Shown here: positions 22,622 through 31,862 of the stretch, piece by piece
How the letters are laid out: each line of letters begins with the position of its first letter
Numbering within the stretch: position 1 is the stretch's first letter
From: Kwoniella dejecticola CBS 10117
Lineage: Eukaryota; Basidiomycota; Tremellomycetes; Tremellales; Cryptococcaceae
Direction of reading: 5' to 3'
Length of the DNA: 64,000 nt
Assembly: GCF_000512565.2 (NCBI RefSeq)
Contig: NC_089302.1
Coordinates: forward strand, 1,984,001 to 2,048,000
Translations under genes and position numbers: made by a program
Notes under the pieces: model-generated
The model's input: the letters and a program-made list of their open reading frames with translations, nothing else
Told to the model about the DNA's origin: nothing
The model's database searches: none

Positions 22622-22978
22622 GTTGAGGCAAGTGTGTACGGGTCGACATGACACAATCGGGATCTACTGGGTGCTTAAGAGCTTGACTTCTCACTGGAAA
22701 TGCTTGCTTGCCAATGGCACTGAGTCCGGATCAAGTGAAGACGCCTTCTTGCTCTGAACAACGGATCTTTCTGAGTTTCGTCATCGACAGAAACATCCTA
22801 TTTGCAGCACAACGCCGTAGGATCTGCCACGCAGGGCTATCATGACCGTCCTAGAATTGCGCTCGACCAGAGTCATCGTAGAGTAGCGCCTGCCGCTCCT
22901 TTGAGCCAAGCCATGTACATCCGTGGCGAATATAACAGCTGGGCGGCTTTCTATCAAACCAATACGTCTGGATGTCTT
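22622..22978. other. Spacer between GNAT paralogues B and C
   Basis: 357 bp with the promoter of B and the 3' end of C. A plus-strand ORF (22802-23089) mostly overlaps C in antisense and is not credited. Confidence 0.4.
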
Positions 22979-24399
22979 TCACTGCAAGCGAGCCAAGCAG
23001 CCCTCAAGCGTACTGACATGCACGCCCGGAGGAATGTACGTCATACCCGTAACAGGGACGCTCTCGTCACTCTGATAAAGGGTAAATGAGCGCTGCGCAG
23101 CTGGTTGAAAGCCTACCTTCTGCCAGAAGGCGACCTGTACATGGCAATCAGCTCATTAGCGAGATGGCCGTGATTCCGCATAGCTGGGCTGGGGAGTGCC
23201 ATTGTACAGCCTACGTGCATGGCGGACCCAACGCCTGACACTCACGGCTCGTTCATCTAACGCATAACACCAAGCGGGTATGCTGGCAGCTTGTGCATCC
23301 TTCTTCGCCTGCTCGACCAGAGCGGTAGCATAACCTCTTTGTGGACAGCTTTGATCCGCGACTATACTGGTGATCTTGAGCGAGTTCTTAGTTGAGAATC
23401 CCAGATTCCTTCGGACCGATCTGAAAGTCTTGGCGCACTACATCCCACCGGATCGCCAGCTCACTCGTCAACGGATCAACGGGTCTCCAGGCCAACTTTT
23501 GGATATATCTTTCTGAGCATGAGATGGTCATGAGTCGAGAGACTTACCTTTCCGTCGGCCCATTCCTGAAACTCTTTGTCTGTCGCAAGGGACTCAAGGT
23601 ATTGCTGTTTCCGATGAGCACTAAAGTCGGTGTGGCTGCGTCATGTAGATTAACATTTAGCCTCACCCCTTCTGCGCGTGTCGCGTCACAAGCGTCTTGA
23701 AGCCAAATCTGAGAAGCAAGCGCGACTAGATGAGCAGCTTACAATGAATTGTATGACTTTCCCGAGTTGGTGTAGGTGATGACACCTCGAATAACATCGC
23801 CCAGGTCCCGTACAGTCCATATGTCCGGCTGCACGCCGTCATCTTGGACCAGGCCCGCCTCGACATGCCTGCGGAAGTATGCCCTACCATCTGACTCGTA
23901 TGACCAGCTCAGACTTGACAGGGTCCAAGTTGTCTCATGGCCGTATTTAGCCATGACCTCATGGAAAGCGTCTGGAGCTGGAAAGCCGCCTCGTAAGTCA
24001 GTCGGACTCAATCAGTGAGAAGGGCCGTAAACCATTGTTATGTTATGCGTTGCCATACAGCACATGATCACAACTTACTGGCGTTATGAAGATTCTCATG
24101 ATACAGTTGTATGACTCGGCTCGCGGCGTTCTCTAGAGCATATTGATTTGGGTATCAGCAACAGGCCAGTGGTGACACCGGTGGTGGAATCAGGAGCTTG
24201 CGCAAGGGGGAAGTTATTTACCACCAGGGTTTACCTCTTGACACAGGTGTACGGACTCATCATGCTTGGTTTGTGCAAATTGCCATGAGTTGCGCGGCCA
24301 GAGGTCTTGGGTCACAGGCTGTCGGCCGCCGGTACCAGTCACTCCCAGCGTAGACTGAGGTTTGCCGTACGTGTAGTTATAGTTCTCTTGTGAGTCCAT
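22979..24399 (-). CDS. GNAT-type N-acetyltransferase paralogue C
   Basis: Six exons close in frame (24235-24399, 24079-24130, 23743-23989, 23548-23620, 23246-23437, 22979-23134) giving 294 residues. Exon 1 is longer than in A and B and encodes an unrelated N-terminus (MDSQENYNYTYGKPQS, Gly/Gln/Trp-rich). The GNAT core is NSLKITSIVADQSCPQRGYA (Q-R-G-Y-A loop), TALVEQAKKDAQAASIP, AWCYALDERA and VAFWQKVGFQPAAQ. Exon 3 carries DIWTVRDLGDVIRGVITYTN, aligning with the WTSSDA-G segments of A and B. Exons 3-6 keep the same intron phases as the neighbours (exon 3/4 phase 2, exon 4/5 and 5/6 phase 0). It is the most divergent copy. The ATG is the first in the long exon 1. Confidence 0.75.
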
Positions 24400-24475
24400 G
24401 ACAGGCGACGCTAAAAAGAAGGATACCGATGTACCGCGAAGAAAGTCGTGTAAGTGCTAAACGCTGCAATTCAGT

Positions 24476-25083
24476 ATGGGTGGAGGAACAAGCCAAGCAT
24501 CCCAGTCTTTGTTACCCATCAAGTCAGATTCGAGTGAAGGCCGGAATGCCTATCTGCTATCCTGTACGTATCGTGGATACTTCGATATATTCTCGCCTGA
24601 AAGGATCCGAGAATCACCCTTCAAAAGCCTCAGAAAGGATGATCTCCGTCATCAAGATAGACGATGTGTGAGCATCGTGTGACGTTATACTCCTTGCCTC
24701 TTGGTGAACAGTGAGGGATGAAGGGATTTGTTTTCAGCGGTTCTCCGTCCTGGTACAGTGCATACAACATCGCTAGACGAGGTCGAGGGATCACATTGCG
24801 ATCGGTGAAAGAATATCTGAGATCAGTGCCCGAACGTACCGTGATCGTTTTAAGAACAGACTGCACTGCACGCTTCAGCGCCCATAGCACGCTCATTGAG
24901 AGAACAGCAATTTTCACCGACCTCTACGACCTCGCCTGCGTCTCGGCCACAAAATGTGCGCTACCGCGCGTCAAAGCCGTCACAGGTGAGATATCCATTC
25001 ATTTCCAAGACACTGCAGACTCATTTGTCAATGGTTGTTCCGTCCACGATGGTGATTTAGCGACTATTTTCAATACATTTTAA
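24476..25083 (+). CDS. Hypothetical protein beside the GNAT array
   Basis: An open frame from ATG 24476 (MGGGTSQASQSLLPIKSDSS) can be joined at a GTGAGC donor (24668) to the frame of a 121-codon ORF ending at 25083 (GFVFSGSPSWYSAYNIARRG). This makes roughly 185-190 residues. MGGGTSQ would fit an N-myristoylation consensus, which is inference only. The acceptor (GATGAAG) is weak and the true exon join may differ. Only 76 bp separate this start from the start of GNAT paralogue C on the other strand. No known domain is recognised. A 95-codon minus-strand ORF covers part of the same region. Confidence 0.3.
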
Positions 25084-25428
25084 AGTGACAACGAGGTAGC
25101 AAACTCAATCAGGACGAATGAATGAATTCCTTGGGATGCACAGTAGCTGCTTCTATCTACCTGACTACTGTCAGAGAGGGCTGACATGCTGTAGATCCTC
25201 TGAAGGGCCTGGTCGTGAAAGTATATTTTATTGATTGATGGCTGGTCGTCCACGAGCATGCATGTTCATTTTGAGTACAGACTGTGATACATATGCAATA
25301 CATCTCCTGATTCATCTACTTGTTTGTTTTCATTGTCACCATCGTCTCACTTTCTACCAACATCCCTTGCCAACTCTAGGTATCTTCTTGTCCCCCTTAC
25401 ATCTCCTCGTTTCTGACGATTACACCTG
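25084..25428. other. Intergenic, no gene seen
   Basis: About 350 bp between the weak hypothetical gene and the SP-rich protein gene. Pyrimidine-rich leader sequence lies just before the next start. Nothing else is evident. Confidence 0.35.
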
Positions 25429-26466
25429 TTGCTGCTCAGCGCTAGCTTCAACGATCCCAGAACGGACGATATGTCGTCGACCTGGTCCCACCTTACTTGT
25501 CCCCCTCAACCACCTTTCCCCGTCCCAATCTCCGATGATGTATTCCTCCCTATTCCTACACCAGTCTCCCTCCGAGCTTCCTTTTCAGAGCCTTCGTTGA
25601 GCTTTGATTTAAAGGGCCTGAATATGCTGGCGAGTACCGAAGGTGAGAAAGAGGTCGTCAAAATACAGGAGATCAAGATGTAAGCCTGTCATGTTGTTTC
25701 CCCACGAGAAACACGCCGCGAGCTGATGCAATGCTGAATTGGCTTTCGCAGGCGACGACGCAACACGTTATTAATGACTCCTGGAGAAGTCCACAAATTG
25801 GCCACGATCTCCATCTTACCTCCTCATCAGATCCGCTCATCTACCAAGAAACCTGTGTTCGCCAACAAGGGTAATTTGTATAAACCATTACCCAAGACTC
25901 CTCAGCCCGCCAGAAGGATCCCTTCCGATATATCCACTCCCTCCTCCACTCACTCGGACAGAGATGCTCATAGCGAGGATGATGTTGACAGTGAAAGTGG
26001 TAGTGAAAGCGAGGATGAGTCCTGTGCATCGGCATCGGCATCGACACATTCCACACCTTATTCATCATACATCAAACACGATGACAGCCTGGATGTCTCC
26101 CCTTGTCCATCTAAGCCCAATTCCAAAATGGATATCGAGAACCTCCTTATCGCGCCCATCGGCTTGAAGGGATTAGTCCAGATCGAGGGATTACCACTCC
26201 ATCGACATGAGAGGGAGGATAGTTTCAGAATATGGAGATCTCCCGTCAAGTCGCAGTCACAAATCCAGAACCAAGATCAGCATAGGTCATCTGCCGCTCT
26301 TGCGAGAGACGAAGAAAATGCTCATAACGATACCAAAGTCAAGAGGAGAAGGATCAGTCAGATCGAATGGGAAGGTATGCCTTGTCCCGAGGAATTCGTC
26401 TCGCCGAAAACTAAGTATAGGATGAATGAATTAGGCAGGAGTCTTCAGTGGACTACCTTACATTGA
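25429..26466 (+). CDS. Hypothetical Ser/Pro-rich protein
   Basis: Two exons: up to 25679 and 25752-26466. The start is either the ATG at 25429 or the one at 25471 (MSSTWSHLTCPPQPPFP); the second has the more typical fungal context, and I cannot decide between them. The product is about 322-336 residues, with proline-rich N-terminus and LSFDLKGLNML, then MRRRNTLLMTPGEVHKLA and KPLPKTPQPARRIPSD. An acidic Ser/Glu/Asp stretch (near 25,975-26,030) follows, and a C-terminal VKRRRISQIEWEGMPCPEEF ends in YRMNELGRSLQW. Several TP/SP sites and basic KRRR patches suggest a phosphorylated, possibly nuclear protein, but this is inference. No catalytic motif is seen and I do not recognise the family. Confidence 0.7.
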
Positions 26467-26892
26467 GACTGAAACACATTTATATAACCCTCGTGTATCA
26501 TTAGTGATAGTTGGTAAAGTATGACATGACGACATGAATGACTGCAATGTAACGCGCATTCTGGTCACTGAGGGGCACAGTAGATGAGCCAGGATTGTAT
26601 TTGGGGATACATGACATGTTGCACAAGTAGCACATATACGTATTGATCGGTAACAGCGACGAATGCGCGCGAAGTTATCTTAGTTGAAACGAAGGCCAGA
26701 GTCCATCTAGGTCTAAATCAAATCAAATACAATATAAATCAACAAATCTCGAAAACAATGTTTAATCAACAGAAACAAAGATGTAAGAAACAAACAAGTG
26801 TCCAGCCATAAATCGAAAAAAAAAACAAATGTCCAAATGAGGTCTTTCCCCCGTGATCCTGTTCACGTGCTTCGTTGATAGAGCTTGACATG
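26467..26892. other. Convergent 3' intergenic region
   Basis: About 425 bp, AT-rich with an A-rich stretch near 26,816-26,826, between convergent stops. No gene is seen. Confidence 0.4.
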
Positions 26893-29060
26893 TTACAAGC
26901 TGCCTCTTCTGGCACTTTCTCTTTCCGGTTTCTTGTCTATCTTCAGCGCTTTAGCCAATCGCTTGAACATTCCCCCTCCACTTCCGCCTTTCTTGGACTT
27001 CTTCATCGTCCCATTACTCTTCAATGACTCCTTATCGCCAACAGAGCCATCTGCATCGCCATCCGATTTGGTACAGCTGATGACGTTATCCCTGTCCTCG
27101 TCATTCAACAGGATCTCAATGTTGTCGTCATCGTTCTCCTCTAAAATAGGCTCGCATGATTCGAGGGAAGAAGTCTGGGTTGATGAAGTGGCAGAGGTCA
27201 TGGAGCTCATCGAGCAGGTCGAGTCGTTCGATACCAAGGACGAGTTCGAGGAAGATCTTCGCATCGTATTGGACATGAATGCTGCTCTGGGAGGCGAGAG
27301 TGACGTGAGAGCGAGCAAACCTTCTTCGTTCAGCTGTAATTCCTTCTTCGACGTCTCGGCCAATTTCGATAGCCTGTCCTGAGAGCTGAATGAACCGAAT
27401 GACGAGGTCGATGATCTCCTCCTGTCGTCTGACCAAGAGTTGATACTTGAAGACGAGGAGTTCGCGCTATTACTCCTCAAGTTGCTTAAGCTTGGCTTCG
27501 ATCGAAGAGACTGGGACGACGATGCTCGTTTGGCAGCGACAGGCATTACCACACCGCTCTTCCTCAAGCCGGATCTCGAGAATTTGGGTGCAGTAGGATC
27601 GCTGAATTCAGGTTGACCTGATCCATCGGGAGGAAGAGGACTTGATTGACTAGGTTTAGACACTGCATCTGCCCAAAGACCGCTCGGTGTACGTGATGGG
27701 CTAGGTCTTGAGGGCGATCCGCAGTGGCTGGCCGCACGCTTGTTATCCACAGGACTATGTGGTGGTGACAGTGGTCTGGCTACCAGGCCCAGTCCATTCT
27801 GAGGCGGCGGCGCGAAGTCGCGATGATTCCTAGATGACAGTGGTGCTCCCTCGCCACCTCTTGATTTGTGAGGTCGCTCTCGGTCCATGGGCGATAAGGG
27901 TTTCCCTTGAGCTCTCTCTGGACTCTGGGGTGGACTCAGCAATCCGCCTACACCCATAAAGCTTGCTGCTTTGCGCAACGGCGGCAGGCGTGACCCGGAT
28001 GCTTCTGCCAGTTCTTCTTCCTCATCAACTTGACAGCGCAACGGACTGGATACCTTGACCATACTGTGTCGATGATACGAGTGACGCGGGTTCAAGGGTG
28101 GGCGTGAGGTGTCGATGGGAGAGGGAGAGAAATCATTTGATCCTGATGTGGGCGGAGCGAGAAGTCGAGAATGATAGGGTTGTCGTTTTGCCGGTGAGGT
28201 CGAGATGTTCACGGAGCCTGGAAAAGACATGGCGAGGTGTTCTCGAAGTGGTCTTGGCGTTGATGACTGAGGAAGGAGGTTCGTTGTCAGCTTAAATGGC
28301 CCGCTCTGTTGAGTACAAGAGCCAGTGCACACTCACCGGTAATGAATGTCGACCTGCACCATCCCAACCAGCAACGAATGCTTGAGCGGCCAATCTAGTG
28401 GAGAAAGTCTTGAAGACAGGACGCGGATAGTCCTGCATAAAGTGATTAGATATGCACATGTCAGCATGGTAACGTTATTGATCGACATAATATCCGAGCA
28501 GGTGACATGGGATGGTCATTTGATGACGTGAAGCGAAAAAGGGTTGATCTTGTCTTGGGCAAACACGCAGATCTTATCTCGAACGAATGCACAATGATCT
28601 GCAGACCGATCATGAAGTGAAAAAGGGGAAATACGAAACTCACGATGATCTGCCTTTCGGCTTCGTGCCAAACAGTGTAGACTCCAGCTTTATGACCTTG
28701 CCTGACTGCGAAGAACAGATATCTTTGGGGTGATTTTGATGGACCAGCTTGATAGATTGTCGGGGCAGGTGGTAATCTAGATACTCTATATGTAGATTGC
28801 GATACTGTATAGCTTGTGACGGATTGTATGGGAAGCTGTGTAGGGATTGAAAAGGATGTTTGTTGAAAAGGAGTGTTGCTGATTATAGGATTTGCTTGAG
28901 TTTGACTATCGGAAGGAGAGAACGATAAAGGCTGTTCGGAATCAAGTTCAAGTGTTGTCATTGACAGATCACGTTCATCGTCGTTGAGATAAGTTGAGAA
29001 GATGTATGCCCCTGGCGGTGATGGATCCATTGATGGGGTGATCATAGCTGTTGATGCCAT
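26893..29060 (-). CDS. RNase H1-type hybrid-binding (viroplasmin-like) domain protein, no nuclease domain
   Basis: Exons 28644-29060, 28337-28432 and 26893-28290 join exactly in frame, 636 residues. At about residues 112-165 the spliced sequence reads RYLFFAVRQGHKAGVYTVWH, then EAERQII, then DYPRPVFKTFSTRLAAQAFV. This is the pattern of the small domain that starts eukaryotic RNase H1 and binds RNA/DNA hybrids (Y-A-V-x-x-G-x-x-x-G-I/V-Y-x-x-W, later F-K-x-F, then A-x-x-F). No RNase H catalytic domain follows. The remaining about 460 residues are Ser/Pro/Arg-rich with SPP, SPS and RRSS repeats, then an acidic stretch (ILEENDDDNIEILL) and a basic C-terminus (GGMFKRLAKALKIDKK). The long tail is probably disordered and heavily phosphorylated. 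Binding of nucleic acid is inferred from the domain. Confidence 0.8.
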
Positions 29061-30946
29061 TTTCGTATGGTTTATTTTGGATTTTCTTCCGTCCGCGTGT
29101 GTTGCTTACTTCACAGGGTGTTGGCACAGTGCATGCATGTGCCTTTTGCGCACCAAAGTCGTTGCTGAAACCGTAGTGCCCTTCTAAAAGTGATATAGTC
29201 GGTCCTAGCGTTAATTTGATTCCCGAAAAGACAAGGATTATCAGGGCGTCGGATAGCTTTTACAGGCTAAGCTGACTGCGGATGAGAAGAAAGCAGGGCA
29301 AGTGGGAGTGGGCAACAAGAATCTTGGTAAGGCAGTCTCAGGACAGTCGGCAAGGGATGATGATATGACAAGATTCAAAGGCAGGGGAGAGCGACGATCA
29401 ATGCGTTGATGTTGATTGAAAGGCGTTTGATGCGTGAGAGTAGTATGCGAGTTGTCGTCAAGCAAGGAGTGTGCGGCCAAAATACTTCAATGAGCGTGTC
29501 GTTTGGGCTTTTCTATATATACAGGTTGGTTTTATTGTTGAGATGTTCTATTTTGATCTCGAAAACATTACAGCACATATGCAGACAAGAAATTCCAGGC
29601 GAATGAATGGGAGTATGCAAATGTATTGATGGAAGTCGTATGTTGTAGATCCGATAATCTCAGACGACCAGGCCCAAAAAGGTTTTTCTGTAGAAGACTG
29701 GTATTCTAAAGGGGAAGGAGGCAGTATTTCGGTTTCGGCTTCCGGTGATTATCCAAATCAAATGTAAATGAGGTGATGGTCTACGTTATCCCTTTCGTCG
29801 TGTCGATGCGATCGCTCAACGGCAGTCGAGATTGCAAGGAAGGTAAGTGAGTGAGAGGAGATAGATGGAATCGGTATATTAATATTGAATGAATGGATGG
29901 ATGGATGCCAGATGGATGGATAGATAATCTCGATCATGCAGTTCTATTTACCATAATTCGGTAATTGCTAGGACGCAGGATATACGACGAGCATTTGGAG
30001 GGCAGACGAGCAGCTTCACGCGACGCACTTCGCAAATGACAGATATTACATGAATTGATTGGTATGTGGTCTGGCCATGCATCCGTAAGAGTGGAGCAAA
30101 TAGGGCAAAGTCATGATCTCTGACCGGCACAGCGAATCCTGACCAGGTCGTATCTCAAAAGGGACCCGTTGTCTCTTTCTACTTCTCTTCTCTTCTCGTG
30201 CTCATTTTTTCTTGACCGCCTGTATAATTTTATGGTGCTCATTCTTTTAGCACTTGTGCCCCACAAGTTCGAGTTCTTTCTCTGTGCTACCATATCAATC
30301 AAATACCTTGTCATTTCCATTCTGAACCCCCTAAAAACAATTAAGCATTCAATCTATCAGGTATCAGGATAAGGAATGAGCGAAAATTTATGGCATGCGA
30401 TAGCTTCCGAAGGCGAGATCATGTAAATTACCCGTCTAACGTAAGAGAGATATAGATAAGACCCCTAAAAATTACAGTCTTCCCGGAACTAAGGAACCGT
30501 CATCTCCTTTCACTCTAGGCACAACATCAGGGACAGGGGAGCTCATCACCCGCATGTCTACGTCCGCCCAGCTTGCGTTGGCGTTGTGAGCGTATATTTA
30601 TATGGTAATACCGTACCATAGGTCCCTTGGCCAAGGGGAAGGAGTATGAAACATGACATTCCTTGTGGCAACGTATACCTCCCTTCGACCCCGAAATAGA
30701 AATTTCATTTCTACGTTTAGCTTGTATGGCGAATATACGGTAATACCAGAATACCCTGAAAAATTGATATACAGACAAGTATGTAGGTAAGACGCACTCA
30801 ATCCTTCCCGTCTAATTGAGAGATCGACCCGACCCGACCCCAAAACCTACGGCCTGTAGATAGGGAGAATGGGGTGTCGTGTCGTGGCGCTAGGGTAGGA
30901 TAGGATGCTTATATCTTGATTTCAAGTCTCGTTTAACTCTGTCAAA

Positions 30947-30970
30947 GCTGCTTCAAAGCACCGAAGCAGC
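30947..30970. repeat. Perfect 8-bp inverted repeat (hairpin)
   Basis: GCTGCTTC, an 8-nt loop, then GAAGCAGC, inside the long gene-free region. Stem pairing is perfect. No U-run follows, so it is not an obvious terminator. The function is unknown. Confidence 0.7.
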
Positions 30971-31069
30971 ACAAGGTTCGTGGAGCGTCACGGTGTAGCG
31001 TTCAGAACTTAGTCGAAACGCGAAAGCGGTGCTGCACTGTTAGAGCGATCCGTATATCGTATGTCTTCC

Positions 31070-31097
31070 GGGAAATGTGTATAGGGAAATGTGTATA
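31070..31097. repeat. Tandem duplication of a 14-mer
   Basis: GGGAAATGTGTATA occurs twice in direct tandem with no mismatch. Confidence 0.9.
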
Positions 31098-31862
31098 TGT
31101 CTCAGGTCTGCACCGCCGAGAATCCGAAAGTAAGGGAAGTGATGTTGGAGGCGTGAATACAAACCCTTAAGCCACACCTTGTGAGCGTGTTCAGTCTGCG
31201 CCAAGCGGAGCGATGCGAGTGATTTGCTGGAATGCGTGGTCAACTCTCGTCCATGCGCGACAATATGACGAGCATGACGAGCATTTTCGAAACGCGTAGT
31301 GAAGAGCCCAGAGAGCTATTGCGGAGAATTCGTATCGGAACGATATCGAAAAAGCCAACGCCTAAGCTGACGACGGCCCGACAAGGAGCGTATAATACAC
31401 ATGGTGGTAAAGTGCATGAACACCGAAGTATACTGAAAACATTATCCTATATACAGAAACCGTCGTAAATACATAAACATGATCATAAAACTATAATGAC
31501 AGTACTCGATTACATATGTTCCTTGGCATGTTCGTCTGAGGTTGAGGGGAGAAGGGAGGATGGAAGATTGCGAGATGGGCTGAATGTCTTTTCACTCCCA
31601 TGAACATGACCCATAACAATGACAAAATACTGTACAATGTGAGGTGAGAATTGAAGTTGTTACCATTACAATGACACTGAATGCAATTTTATCCGCTTTG
31701 TAATCCATCCATCCTTTCTATTCTAATTCCAATTCCAAGTCCATGTTCAAGATACAGTACCTTCACTTTCTGACTGGATGGCAGAGGACTGAAGATTGAT
31801 CATTGGTTTTATTCGTTTCACGTCAAAGGAAACAGAGGGACAGAACGGGAAGGATAATCTCC

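Larger units (their letters stand above)
29061..31862. other. 2.8-kb gene-free region with hairpin, palindrome and short repeats
   Basis: The longest gene-free stretch of the window lies between the 5' end of the hybrid-binding-domain gene and the 3' end of BCK1. It holds GATG/GGAT microrepeats (29,889-29,927), a perfect 14-bp palindrome at 30,624-30,637 (CCCTTGGCCAAGGG), an 8-bp perfect inverted repeat with 8-nt loop at 30,947-30,970, and a tandem 14-mer at 31,070-31,097. ORFs are short and have no family character. It could contain the promoter of the left gene, a non-coding RNA gene or a very divergent gene, but I cannot show any of these. Confidence 0.5.

Noticed and set aside
22802..23089. 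95-codon plus-strand ORF
   Set aside because: Mostly antisense to the last exon of GNAT copy C, which has clear motifs on the minus strand.
23401..23560. Apparent frameshift between exons 4 and 5 of GNAT copy C
   Set aside because: An acceptor at GATGTAG (exon start 23,437) gives an intact phase-0 join, so no frameshift is needed.
24630..24917. 95-codon minus-strand ORF beside the GNAT array
   Set aside because: Overlaps the weak plus-strand hypothetical and has no recognisable domain or splice continuation. Both strands are doubtful and the plus-strand reading joined better.
26885..27382. 165-codon plus-strand ORF
   Set aside because: Antisense to the Ser/Pro-rich exon of the hybrid-binding-domain gene; composition mirrors that exon and there is no independent signal.
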